From IMG/VR virus record IMGVR_UViG_3300020190_000357, positions 1 through 23,480 of that record: a DNA stretch of 23,480 bases, one strand, 5' to 3'. This stretch comes from a virus. The notes below the pieces were generated by a model that was not told the DNA's origin, did no database searches, and worked only from the letters and a program-made list of their open reading frames with translations. Numbering within the stretch: position 1 is the first letter of the stretch; each line of letters starts with the position of its first letter. Position numbers and translations under genes: made by a program. Of the stretch, positions 1 to 6,541 are shown one piece after another.

Positions 1-150
1 GACTAAACGGGCGTTATCAACGGGCGTGCCGACAGGTGGTTGTTTGGTCTTTAGCTCCTTCTGCCACTGCAGCGTTGTCCTGTTCACTAGCTTTCGAACC
101 TGATCGTCCATCAAGCCAGCGATTTGATCGATCCTGATAGTGCGTGCCAT
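1..150 (-). CDS. Neck/tail-completion protein, HK97 gp10-like (partial, C-terminus off window)
   Basis: An open frame starts at ATG 150 and runs off the left edge after 50 codons with no stop. The N-terminus (MARTIRIDQIAGLMDDQV) is followed by a W-Q-K-E-L helix and a TPVDNARLV stretch, which resembles the 'TPVDTGRLR' signature of HK97 gp10-like proteins that help join head and tail. It sits directly after the head-closure-like gene (153-509), the normal position for this family in siphophages, with only two bases between them. The function is inferred from the motif and gene order; the fragment is too short for certainty. Confidence 0.6.
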   Translation of the reverse strand, partial: MARTIRIDQIAGLMDDQVRKLVNRTTLQWQKELKTKQPPVGTPVDNARLV

Positions 151-152
151 GG

Positions 153-509
153 TCAAGCCCTCAAGATCAGTTCGTAGACAATCGCAGTGTTGTCTTGCTC
201 AATCGTATTGACTTGAATGATCTGATGCACAACGCTGCTGATGACGATGCGATCCTTGGTTTCAGGTGCTGTTGCCACAGCAGAGGCAGCGATCAACAAA
301 CGCTTGTCGCCAGCTTGCACCAGCTCGTTAGCCTCCTTCAGGCTTACGTCAGACAGAACGCCTTTGACAGTGCTATCAGACTCTGATTCAGTGATGGCAC
401 CCGTAGTGGTGTTATAGCTGCCGCCAGTGACGATGCGAACAGTCACATTACCGCCAAACTTACTGACGACTTTATTGGCAACCTTTCGTAGCGAGGTTGA
501 AAGCGCCAT
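153..509 (-). CDS. Head-tail joining / head-closure (stopper-like) protein
   Basis: This 118-residue protein has no signal peptide or membrane segment. A basic N-terminal helix (about residues 4-20) precedes a beta-rich body with a central 'VKGVLSDVS' strand. Size, composition and position between the connector and a gp10-like protein fit the small beta-barrel neck proteins (SPP1 gp16 / HK97 head-closure type) that seal the portal after packaging. Its ATG overlaps the stop codon of the preceding gene (509-763) by one base, so translation is probably coupled. The family assignment is by context and general fold appearance; no catalytic motif is expected. Confidence 0.6.
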   Translation of the reverse strand: MALSTSLRKVANKVVSKFGGNVTVRIVTGGSYNTTTGAITESESDSTVKGVLSDVSLKEANELVQAGDKRLLIAASAVATAPETKDRIVISSVVHQIIQVNTIEQDNTAIVYELILRA

Positions 510-763
510 CAGATTTTATACGCGATACACGCCCCATTCTGGAGCCGAATGCTGGTAAAATATCCCGTCAGGTGAGAACCTGAATCCACCGTTGCACCGC
601 TGAAGTTGTCATCAATCACATTGGTGCTGATGATCGTATGGATGGTGCTGTTCTCGTAGAAGTCAATATGCATGAATTTGCCAGTGTGCGTTGTAGTGTC
701 ATGAATGACTTCAGCGCCTACTGCGTAGTCAACTGGTGATGAACTGCCGTGGGATTTTGCCAT
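509..763 (-). CDS. Small virion-like protein, tandem paralogue 3 of 3 (most diverged)
   Basis: This 84-residue protein is related to the two genes upstream (765-1022 and 1025-1252). All three share a G-A-[ED]-[FV] start, then T-x-x-HTG-[KR]-[FW], a central variable strand region, G-x-FTSI-x-L and a C-terminal AY-[KR]-[IL]. Here these appear as VGAEV, HTGKF, GYFTSIRL and CIAYKI. The predicted structure is all beta, with no membrane segment. Proteins of this pattern occur in structural regions of other phages, usually as unknowns; a head decoration, fibre or neck-associated role is inferred from position. It is more diverged than the other two, having lost the TGN-x-L motif of its sisters. Confidence 0.6.
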   Translation of the reverse strand: MAKSHGSSSPVDYAVGAEVIHDTTTHTGKFMHIDFYENSTIHTIISTNVIDDNFSGATVDSGSHLTGYFTSIRLQNGACIAYKI

Positions 764-764
764 G

Positions 765-1022
765 TCAGATCTTGTAAGCGATCACAACGCCAGAGCTGCT
801 AAGGGTAAAAGCAGTGAACACGCCTTGGATTTCAAACCCAGACGGCAGCGACTCGCCAACCAGGCTGTTGCCAGTCCAGTTCTGTGCTGTCAAAGCACTA
901 AAGCTGGTGTTGTTCTTCAGAATGACGATGCGATTCCACCTGCCAGTATGGGCATCGGTGGTGTTCACAAAGTCAGCACCAATGCTGTAGGACGGATCAA
1001 TGGCGTTGCTGTTATGCGCCAT
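765..1022 (-). CDS. Small virion-like protein, tandem paralogue 2 of 3
   Basis: This 85-residue protein is the middle member of three adjacent homologues. It contains IGADFVNTTDAHTGRW, TGNSL, GVFTAFTL and VVIAYKI at positions matching the neighbours. A single base separates its stop from the next start, so the three genes are surely co-translated. There are no cysteines, signal peptide or transmembrane helix, and the alternating hydrophobic pattern suggests a compact beta fold. The exact function is unknown. Position between the connector and head-closure genes, and the repeated duplication, suggest a virion surface component such as decoration or fibre rather than an enzyme. Confidence 0.62.
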   Translation of the reverse strand: MAHNSNAIDPSYSIGADFVNTTDAHTGRWNRIVILKNNTSFSALTAQNWTGNSLVGESLPSGFEIQGVFTAFTLSSSGVVIAYKI

Positions 1023-1024
1023 AA

Positions 1025-1252
1025 TCAGAGCCTATAAGCCACCACAGTGCCGCTTGTCAGCGTGATGCTAGTGAACACGCCACATAGCTCGCAACTCGCC
1101 TTGAAAGGGATTGCCGAGAGGGCATTGCCGGTGTAACCGTCTGCGCTGAGGCTGGCAATTACCGAATCCTCAAGTGCAACGATCTTGCCAAAGCGCCCAG
1201 TATGAGCACTGGTGTCATCGATGAACTCGGCACCGGGGTAGGCGTAACCCAT
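1025..1252 (-). CDS. Small virion-like protein, tandem paralogue 1 of 3
   Basis: This 75-residue protein is the first of the three paralogues in transcription order. It shows the shortest and cleanest version of the shared pattern: PGAEFIDDTSAHTGRFGKI, TGNALS, GVFTSITL and VVAYRL. Two cysteines in CELC are absent from its sisters. It follows the connector gene (1256-1816) by three bases. It looks like a soluble beta-rich structural protein. Function is not known; a role in the virion is inferred from its place in the head-neck operon. Confidence 0.62.
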   Translation of the reverse strand: MGYAYPGAEFIDDTSAHTGRFGKIVALEDSVIASLSADGYTGNALSAIPFKASCELCGVFTSITLTSGTVVAYRL

Positions 1253-1255
1253 GAA

Positions 1256-1816
1256 TCAGCTCCGCTTGACGGCAATGTTGCCAGGTCCACTGATTCTAAG
1301 TCCGGTGAAATACCGCTCAACCATCGGCGGGATGCGATCAGCACCAGTCGCGCCATAGGTGTTAGGCGTCACGTCTAGGCTGCCGATCTTAACGTTCTTG
1401 TAATCTTCCAGACCACTCAGCCCCAGACCATCCTTGTTGTTGTTCAGGTAAACGGCGAGGACCGCCTGCGCCTTCTTGACCTGATCCGGGATCTCGGTAT
1501 TAGTGAAATAATCAGTTGTGATACGAAACGGAAAGCCCACGGCGTACGTGTTGATGTACGTATCTGGCTTGCGGACTCCAGTGCGCGGCCACTGGAGAGA
1601 CTGCGTATCAGTCGCACGGGCACCTAAAAAACGTTCACGGTCAATGCGTTGAGCCGCTGTGTACAAAGCTCGATTTTTCTGATCTGTCGTCGCAGAAGCC
1701 CAAGCAGTTACATCAGCATCTTGCACCAAGCCATCAATGATGTCGTTGGCATTATTCAGGGTCAGGTAGCTGTTTGCGCTTGCGCCCCCGACCGTTGCGT
1801 CGATTGAGATTGCCAT
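1256..1816 (-). CDS. Head-tail connector (gp6-like; 'DnaT-like' family)
   Basis: This 186-residue protein starts with VGGASANSYLTL, then an all-helical region with a 'AQRIDRERFLGARATDTQSLQWPRTG' type segment (about residues 53-80). This is the hallmark of a phage family often auto-annotated as DnaT-like ssDNA-binding but located where HK97 gp6-like connectors sit. In virions these proteins form a ring under the portal. It lies between the capsid/decoration genes and the neck genes. Its first 22 codons overlap the end of a small upstream ORF (1752-1922) in another frame. The connector role is inferred from family and gene order. Confidence 0.7.
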   Translation of the reverse strand: MAISIDATVGGASANSYLTLNNANDIIDGLVQDADVTAWASATTDQKNRALYTAAQRIDRERFLGARATDTQSLQWPRTGVRKPDTYINTYAVGFPFRITTDYFTNTEIPDQVKKAQAVLAVYLNNNKDGLGLSGLEDYKNVKIGSLDVTPNTYGATGADRIPPMVERYFTGLRISGPGNIAVKRS

Positions 1817-1922
1817 CGGGCGGTTCCGAAGATTGGTCAGTTACAAGCTCAGGAGGAGTAGAGGCTGCCGCCAAAGCAGCAGCCTCCAGTTCCCGTGCTC
1901 GCTTAAAGGCGAACAACCCCAT
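1752..1922 (-). CDS. Small basic-tailed phage protein, overlaps connector start
   Basis: This is a 56-codon frame from ATG 1922 to TAA 1752. The protein starts MGLFAFKRARELEAAA, continues through an acidic/proline linker, and ends in a very basic stretch (NRRNGRGRKRKQLPDPE). Similar short 'MxLFAFKRAREREEAA' proteins with lysine-rich tails are common between capsid and connector genes of phages, so I regard it as real. Its start lies two bases after the stop of the decoration-like gene (1925-2290), and its last 65 bases overlap the connector gene. No function is known; the basic tail suggests nucleic acid or capsid-surface binding. Without it the interval 1817-1924 would be empty, which is unusual for this compact operon. 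Confidence 0.55.
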   Translation of the reverse strand: MGLFAFKRARELEAAALAAASTPPELVTDQSSEPPDGNLNRRNGRGRKRKQLPDPE

Positions 1923-1924
1923 CG

Positions 1925-2290
1925 TCAGGAGGCAGCAGCCTTGAAGACGGCGTAGGTCAGCACGATTGCCTGAGACAACGCGCCTGCCGACACATTGCTG
2001 ACAGTGATCTTGAAAGATCCATCAGCGATGCTATTGGCTTGCACCAGGTAGGAACCAGCAGTTCCAGCAGAACTGTGGTTAACCAGAACGATGTCAGTTG
2101 CAGCAACTTCGCTGTTGGTCACCGTAAAGGAGACCTCAACGCCTGCTGCAAGCTCAGCATCGTGCATGGTGATGGCACCACACACCCTGTTCAGGACAAC
2201 CGTAGTTGCCTTGCTGGTCGCTTGGGTCACGGCACCGCCAGAGACGTAGCCGATTGCCTTGCCAGCAGAAACCTCAAATTGAGAAGCCAT
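1925..2290 (-). CDS. Capsid decoration / head fibre-like protein
   Basis: This 121-residue all-beta protein is rich in Ala, Ser, Thr and Val. It contains GGAVTQATSKATTVVLNRVCGAI, a central S-FTVTNSEVAATDIVLVN region and a C-terminal NVSAGALSQAIVLTYAV. The pattern 'VTQ-T-K-T-V-LN-xCG-ITM...' followed by 'FTVTNS-I-ATDVV' is frequent in proteins encoded just after the major capsid gene of siphophages. They are thought to decorate capsids, although many are listed only as hypothetical. It is separated from the capsid gene by 14 bases. Assignment rests on this pattern and its adjacency to the capsid gene. Confidence 0.6.
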   Translation of the reverse strand: MASQFEVSAGKAIGYVSGGAVTQATSKATTVVLNRVCGAITMHDAELAAGVEVSFTVTNSEVAATDIVLVNHSSAGTAGSYLVQANSIADGSFKITVSNVSAGALSQAIVLTYAVFKAAAS

Positions 2291-2304
2291 GATTAATTAA
2301 CTCC

Positions 2305-3330
2305 TCAATCGAAGTTGGAGGTGTTAGTGGCGCGAACGATGCCGAGGTTCTTAAGCTCGTACACCTTCGACCAGTTGCCCACCGTCTCCAGTTGAGCACG
2401 AGTTGGGTTGGTGGTAGTCACCGCCCACTTCGAGCCGACCGGGTGGTAGCAATAGTGCAGGTCAATCGACATAGCATCGCTCTTGGCGAGGATGTCACGA
2501 TCGGTTTCGGTCTGCATCGCCATTTGCTCGCCGCTCGCAACTGCACCTTCGGTGAAGAAGTAAGTTGCGTATTCGGTCGAGGCACCGCTGCCCTCGGTTT
2601 GCACATCATCCGAAACGATGACACGCAGACCCATGTAGGTCGGGACAGTGGGATTGCCGTAAGCAGCAACCATCGAACCACCGGATTGGGTGGTGGAGGT
2701 GCCACGGGCATCGGCAGTGCTTACATAGTCGATTGCACGGCGCTCAACCAGGTCGTAATAGACCTTGGAGTGCATGCAAACGGCAGTCAGCTTGTCGCCT
2801 TGATCGCCCAGCAAGGAGCGAGCTTCAGCAACGTGACGTGGGCTGAGCACAGTCGGGGTGTCGGCAGACTCACCATCAATGGTCAGACCAAAGAAGGCGG
2901 CGGAGGAAGTGGTGGTGCCCAGGGTGCCGAACACGCCCTTGAGGCAGGACAGCAGATCCTTCTGACGCTGGTTGGCAACGTAATCAGCCACCTTGGCACC
3001 AATGGCAGCCATCGGGTCCGAACCGGCTGCAAGCGCAGCAAGATCACGAGCCTCGAAGGCACGCCCACGGTGAAGGATCACGCCAACTTGCTTGTCAGCA
3101 GTGATTTTGCCGGGGGTCAGGGAAGAGCTGTCAGACAGCACTTCAAAATCACCTGACAGGTTTGCCTTCCAAAAAGGCACGTTGATGAAGTCACCGCCCT
3201 CGGTAGCGTTCAACTCCGCCATCGGACGCACAACACCGCTAGCCAGGAAGGCATCGCGCTGGGTGGTCTGTTCGATGACATACGGGGTGAACACCTCGGG
3301 AACGATGATGTCCGACCGAAGAGTCGCCAT
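2305..3330 (-). CDS. Major capsid protein (HK97-fold)
   Basis: This 341-residue protein begins MATLRSDIIVPEVFTPYVIEQ and contains a capsid-like long helix region (residues about 105-150) and a middle domain with 'HSKVYYDLVERRAIDYV' near residue 190. A C-terminal domain with 'VIVSDDV' is typical of phage coat proteins of the gp13-like group. It follows a scaffold-like gene and precedes decoration and connector genes, the canonical order. It is predicted to form the icosahedral shell. The gene is preceded by a 67-base intergenic stretch containing a hairpin, the longest gap in the structural operon, which may help set its higher expression. Confidence is high from order, size and sequence character. 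Confidence 0.85.
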   Translation of the reverse strand: MATLRSDIIVPEVFTPYVIEQTTQRDAFLASGVVRPMAELNATEGGDFINVPFWKANLSGDFEVLSDSSSLTPGKITADKQVGVILHRGRAFEARDLAALAAGSDPMAAIGAKVADYVANQRQKDLLSCLKGVFGTLGTTTSSAAFFGLTIDGESADTPTVLSPRHVAEARSLLGDQGDKLTAVCMHSKVYYDLVERRAIDYVSTADARGTSTTQSGGSMVAAYGNPTVPTYMGLRVIVSDDVQTEGSGASTEYATYFFTEGAVASGEQMAMQTETDRDILAKSDAMSIDLHYCYHPVGSKWAVTTTNPTRAQLETVGNWSKVYELKNLGIVRATNTSNFD

Positions 3331-3379
3331 CGTTTTAATCCAAAAGTGTTTGTAGGTATGGGCGCAGCCCTAACCAGCG

Positions 3380-3407
3380 CAGCCGGTTGACGACATATTA
3401 CCGGCTG
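3380..3407 (-). other. Intergenic hairpin between scaffold and capsid genes
   Basis: CAGCCGG at 3380-3386 is complementary to CCGGCTG at 3401-3407, with a 14-base loop that includes the TAA stop of the scaffold gene (3398-3400). A second small GGGC/GCCC hairpin lies at 3360-3370. In the minus-strand mRNA these would fold just before the capsid message. No T-run follows on the minus strand, so a terminator is unlikely; mRNA processing or stabilisation of the capsid message is possible. Confidence 0.4.
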
Positions 3408-4081
3408 GCTTGTGCTTTTAGCTTTTCATACAAGTCACGATCAGTTCTAAACAACCGTGATTGTTCAGTCAGGTTGTAGCTTTCGGGTGCAAAGGGATTT
3501 GCAATGCCTGCTGGGATCTCGCCGGAGCTACGCCCGATAGGTGCGCCACTGCCTTGCGGCTTCGGTTGCTTTTGCATCCAGAACGGCAGGGTTTTTGCCC
3601 ATTCCTGTACTGGTGTGCGCTGGTAACCGTCAACCACGACCACGGTGCCGTCAGGTTCCCGTTCGATTTGATCGGGTGACAGCTTGGTCTTCATGATGAG
3701 GTCAGGATCATGAACGATGTCAGCCAAGGCGCTAACAGCAGGCGTTAGCAGCTCAAGTTCCCGCACACGGGACTCTAGTTCTGCAATGCGCTGGTCCTTT
3801 GCCGCCGTCGCCTCACGGTATTGCTGCTCCAGAGCCTGTCTGGCTTCGGAGTATTTGCCTTGAGATTCAAGCTGTTGTTGCTCGACTTGTCTTTTGAAAT
3901 CAAGCAGCTCTTGGACGTTGATTCCATCAGGCACTGCTTTTGCCTGCTCGACTGCTTTTTTGTACTCATCCAGAAGCTCTGCATTTTTGCGGTCCATCGC
4001 CGCCAGTCTTTTTTGCAGTGCTTCGACTTCCTGTGAAGCATCAAAAGCCGCAGGCTCTTGTGCTTGTGTTTCGTCTGACAT
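3398..4081 (-). CDS. Capsid scaffolding protein
   Basis: This 227-residue protein has an acidic, glutamine-rich N-terminus (MSDETQAQEPAAFDASQEVE). A long charged coiled coil spans about residues 15-110 (heptads of L/A with many K, E, Q). The C-terminal region is proline/glycine-rich, ending in a basic helix (LYEKLKAQASR) typical of coat-binding ends of scaffolds. It lies immediately upstream of the major capsid gene in the operon. It would guide coat assembly and then be lost from the procapsid. No protease domain is visible here, so removal would be by exit or by an enzyme encoded elsewhere. Confidence 0.78.
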   Translation of the reverse strand: MSDETQAQEPAAFDASQEVEALQKRLAAMDRKNAELLDEYKKAVEQAKAVPDGINVQELLDFKRQVEQQQLESQGKYSEARQALEQQYREATAAKDQRIAELESRVRELELLTPAVSALADIVHDPDLIMKTKLSPDQIEREPDGTVVVVDGYQRTPVQEWAKTLPFWMQKQPKPQGSGAPIGRSSGEIPAGIANPFAPESYNLTEQSRLFRTDRDLYEKLKAQASR

Positions 4082-4132
4082 GAATAACCCGCAGGGTTTT
4101 TGCGGTCCTACATTAGTGGTTAGTAACTGGTG

Positions 4133-4327
4133 ATGTCAAAACGGGAATGGAACACGCCATTGCGTGAACCTTGGAATCCCCTGATCCACCAGTGCCTAAA
4201 GGCTATTGATCGTCATACAGCGTTATACCTTGAAACAGGCAACGGCTGGCACGCTGCCAAAGCACAGGAGCTGCGCTCGTACGTTGCTGAGCTTAAAGAT
4301 TGGATCTTCCTGCAGGAAGACAGGTGA
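4133..4327 (+). CDS. Small phage protein, lone plus-strand gene inside the late operon
   Basis: This is a 64-residue protein from ATG 4133 (a GTG at 4130 would add one residue). It reads like a folded, helical soluble domain: EPWNPLIHQCLKAIDRHT, then YLETGNGWHAAKAQELRSYV and ELKDWIFLQE. Similar short W-N-P...L...W-H-x-x-A...L-R-x-Y-V proteins occur in cyanophages as unknowns. It exactly fills the space between the start of the minus-strand scaffold gene (4081) and the stop of the minus-strand gene at 4328, ending one base before it. The strand switch and exact fit argue for a real gene. No convincing SD or promoter is visible. Function unknown. Confidence 0.6.
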   Translation: MSKREWNTPLREPWNPLIHQCLKAIDRHTALYLETGNGWHAAKAQELRSYVAELKDWIFLQEDR

Positions 4328-4600
4328 TCACCACTTTTCCTTGTCAGCCCAGTATGCCGCTGACATCTTGCCTTTGGCGATGTTCTTGGCATGTCGCGCT
4401 TTAAACGATGCCCTTCTGGCTTTGTCTGCTGCTGACTCTCCTTTTTGCGCTGGTGAGCCTGACACGCCCTGCTGACCGAAACGGATGAGCTTCACCTTGT
4501 CGCCTTCCTTGGCGAGAACAGCATGAGAGCTTTTCGGATGCTTTGGCGTCCGTTTGGGCTTGTTATACCCCTCGAACTGCTCGCCACGGTAGGTAATCAT
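4328..4600 (-). CDS. Conserved phage protein of unknown function (basic, Y-W-A-D-K-x-K-W C-terminus)
   Basis: This 90-residue strongly basic protein contains FEGYNKPKRTPKHP, KEGDKVKLIRFGQQGVSG, a K/A-rich helix (KARRASFKARHAKNI) and the C-terminal SAAYWADKEKW. This is a recognisable conserved phage family with an N-terminal small beta part and a basic helical tail, often found beside packaging or head genes. Its start overlaps the stop of the Tudor-like gene (4597-4824) by four bases (ATGA). The composition suggests DNA or RNA contact, but no biochemical role is known to me. Confidence 0.7.
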   Translation of the reverse strand: MITYRGEQFEGYNKPKRTPKHPKSSHAVLAKEGDKVKLIRFGQQGVSGSPAQKGESAADKARRASFKARHAKNIAKGKMSAAYWADKEKW

Positions 4601-4824
4601 TTCCGCTTTGGCGCAGGGCTTAACTCTGACCGCTTCTTCAGCACCGGATTACCAGTGCTTTCAGACTTGATCGCAACCACTGGATCATCAGCAGTGCCAA
4701 GACGGGTGACGGTGCCACCAGTCGGACCCTTGATGGAATGAGAGCCTGCACCAGGCGTACTGGTCACGATGCCATAGGTGCGGGCACCTTGGTACAACCA
4801 GCTCACACGATCACCGCGCTTCAC
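4597..4824 (-). CDS. Hva1/TUDOR-like (DUF2945-type) small protein
   Basis: This 75-residue protein starts MKRGDRVSWLYQGARTYGIV and ends DDPVVAIKSESTG-x-PVLKKRSEL. This matches the Hva1_TUDOR family pattern: G-D-x-V-x-W near the start, G-x-V strand, D-P-x-V/Y strand, then K-K-x-S-E-L. Members form a small SH3/Tudor-like barrel. The basic tail PAPKRK is typical. The partner in phage is unknown. It overlaps both neighbours by four bases, so it is translationally coupled to the DUF6496-like gene before it and the conserved phage gene after it. Confidence 0.65.
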   Translation of the reverse strand: MKRGDRVSWLYQGARTYGIVTSTPGAGSHSIKGPTGGTVTRLGTADDPVVAIKSESTGNPVLKKRSELSPAPKRK

Positions 4825-5015
4825 TTCTTCTTGCCTCCCTTCTTGCCAGGCTTGGCGAGACCAGCTTCGCTGAGAGCAATGGCAATCGCCTGTTTACGGC
4901 TTTTTACCTTGGGTCCCTTTGCCGGTCCCGGTTTGCCGCTTTTTAGCGTCCCCGCCTTGTACTCCGACATGACCTTGCCCACTTTCTTTTGCTGCTTTGA
5001 CGTTGCCTTTGCCAT
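4821..5015 (-). CDS. DUF6496-like small lysine-rich protein
   Basis: This 64-residue protein, about one quarter lysine, contains KVGKVMSEYKAGTLKSG, then a basic linker and KSRKQAIAIALSEAGL. The 'V-M-x-E-[FY]-K-x-G-x-L-x-S-G ... KQAIAIALSEA' combination is characteristic of the DUF6496 family found in phages and bacteria. It may bind nucleic acid; no direct function is established. Its 5' 122 bases overlap the 3' part of the ORF at 4894-5148 in a different frame. It overlaps the Tudor-like gene by ATGA. Confidence 0.65.
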   Translation of the reverse strand: MAKATSKQQKKVGKVMSEYKAGTLKSGKPGPAKGPKVKSRKQAIAIALSEAGLAKPGKKGGKKK

Positions 5016-5148
5016 TGATCGGCTCCACCTGCCCTAATGCTAGGCCGAACTTATTGCGCCATTGCAGGGTGCCATCAGCCAGCCTGACCTGACGTGCAAG
5101 CACCTGTTCGCCGTTGAGGTTAATCGTTTGGAACTCTTGGTTTGACAT
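4894..5148 (-). CDS. Small phage protein overlapping its neighbours on both sides
   Basis: This is an 84-residue frame starting at ATG 5148. Its first 44 codons (FQTINLNGEQVLARQVRLADG, then LQWRNKFGLALGQVEPI) look like a real beta-rich domain. The Gly/Lys-rich last 40 codons run antiphase through the DUF6496-like gene. The start overlaps the end of the Mu-F-like gene by 29 bases. If this ORF were not translated there would be about 100 bases of unused space at 5016-5119, unusual here. The N-terminal half is probably genuine; the tail may simply be what the overlap allows. Function unknown. Confidence 0.5.
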   Translation of the reverse strand: MSNQEFQTINLNGEQVLARQVRLADGTLQWRNKFGLALGQVEPINGKGNVKAAKESGQGHVGVQGGDAKKRQTGTGKGTQGKKP

Positions 5149-6268
5149 TGGGGTAACGTCGCTTGAGTTGTTCCAAGGTTAGTTCGGATCCATCTTCCCT
5201 AACGAAACGCCGTAACGCATCATTCGGTCCATACCTTTTTGCTAGGTAGTTGAAGTACGGCGTCTTGCTGCCAAAGACCTGCTCCTTTTTGGCTGGGTTA
5301 TCCATCAGCCATTCGCCATACGTCTGACGCAACTCAGCATCACGCGCTGCAAACCCCTTGACGATTGGCACCCGCATTGACCTGCAGTTGAAATGCAGCG
5401 GCGGTTGTGGACCTTCACCCCATTTGTAGACCTTGCCATCAAGTGAGCGGCAGATTGGTGAAGTGCGTGTATCGAGGATGGCGGTGTAGCGATATTTTCT
5501 GGTGGCATCAGGGTTTGCGGCTGCTACCTGCTGCATTGCTGCATCCGATACCTGCGTGATGCTGCTACGCACAATGGCGCGGATCTGGTTGTCCGGCATT
5601 GAGGTCAGCAAGCCACCCTGCTGGATGATCTGCTGTGTGGTTCCAAGCTGTTCACGGTTTAACCTGCCGCGCAAGCGACGCACAATGCTGTCGGTTGATT
5701 CGCCAGTCAGAAGCCCGTTGCGGACTGCTTGACTGAACATCTCAGCTTGTTTGGTGCCGATGTTTTCAAACGCCTTGCGGACTACTTCACCATTGGGCAA
5801 CGTCAAAGTGGCACCATCTGCAACCGTGATCCGTGCGACAGCAGTTCTGGTTGCACCTGGCAGTTGATCGCTCAGAGAGACGATTCCAAGCTGCGTCGGA
5901 TCAGTGGTGACAACAGCCTGAGCAAACTGCGGGCTGATTTCCACCGTGCGAACAACAGTGGGCGATCCTGCTGGCAATAAGTCTTGCAGTTGCTGGCTCA
6001 TGAAATCTGACTGCAGGACTGCCAAGCCCTGCAGCTCCTGCGCCATCAATGCCGTGCTTTCGCCGGACCAAGTGGAGAGTGATTCTTTGAGCTGCGCGAG
6101 GATCGCACGCAATCGTGCTGCTGTCTGCGTTTCTGGGTCAAGCGTGGCAAGCCTGTCTGTCGCATCAAGGATCACATCGTTGTAAGCCCTGATAACGCGC
6201 CGTGCGACACCGTTGCTGTAACGGTTCAGGTCAATGGCATTACGAAAGAACTCAGCGTGCTGTGTCAT
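5120..6268 (-). CDS. Head morphogenesis protein (phage Mu F / SPP1 gp7-like minor head protein)
   Basis: This 382-residue protein has helical N-terminal and middle regions. At about residues 262-300 it carries the classic Mu-F signature: TAILDTRTSPICRSLDGKVY, W, then PPLHFNCRS. The conserved residues D266, C273, D277, H292, C295 and R296 are visible. Members bind the portal and are present in a few copies per procapsid, possibly acting on the DNA end or in head assembly. It follows portal and one small gene in the operon, as expected. Its start overlaps the preceding small gene as ATGA. Length is in the usual range. Confidence 0.88.
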   Translation of the reverse strand: MTQHAEFFRNAIDLNRYSNGVARRVIRAYNDVILDATDRLATLDPETQTAARLRAILAQLKESLSTWSGESTALMAQELQGLAVLQSDFMSQQLQDLLPAGSPTVVRTVEISPQFAQAVVTTDPTQLGIVSLSDQLPGATRTAVARITVADGATLTLPNGEVVRKAFENIGTKQAEMFSQAVRNGLLTGESTDSIVRRLRGRLNREQLGTTQQIIQQGGLLTSMPDNQIRAIVRSSITQVSDAAMQQVAAANPDATRKYRYTAILDTRTSPICRSLDGKVYKWGEGPQPPLHFNCRSMRVPIVKGFAARDAELRQTYGEWLMDNPAKKEQVFGSKTPYFNYLAKRYGPNDALRRFVREDGSELTLEQLKRRYPNVKPRVPND

Positions 6269-6519
6269 GACACCAGCCCTAATTCTTCGGCGGAGCAGGG
6301 TGACATGACCATCACATCAGCACCGGCACGAAGACAGCGTTCCACCAAGCCATGCAAGACGTACTCAACATGTTCGACGCCGTATTCAAGCTGCATCTCT
6401 TCGACCTCGTATTCCTTGCCGTTACGAAACCAGGCAACACGAACGACAGCATAAACCGACTGTTCTAGCTGATGTTGAATGATGTTTAGCTGTTGCTTGC
6501 GTGGCTTTGAAGCGCCCAT
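6265..6519 (-). CDS. Small phage protein between portal and head morphogenesis genes
   Basis: This 84-residue protein starts at ATG 6519, preceded seven bases upstream by a good Shine-Dalgarno AGGAGG, which decides against longer upstream starts in the same frame that would run inside the portal gene. The protein has a helical N-terminus (KPRKQQLNIIQHQLEQSVY), a central WFRNGKEYEVEEMQLEYG beta hairpin, and a helix with LHGLVERCLRAGAD. It is soluble and slightly acidic. No family is recognised. It ends in a four-base overlap with the Mu-F-like gene. Position suggests a head assembly accessory protein. Confidence 0.65.
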   Translation of the reverse strand: MGASKPRKQQLNIIQHQLEQSVYAVVRVAWFRNGKEYEVEEMQLEYGVEHVEYVLHGLVERCLRAGADVMVMSPCSAEELGLVS

Positions 6520-6541
6520 GACCAAGCCTCCTGCCACCCAA

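Noticed and set aside
2392-3156. Long plus-strand open frame opposite the major capsid gene
   Set aside because: It is an antisense shadow of a strongly supported capsid gene; composition is low-complexity and lacks any recognisable domain.
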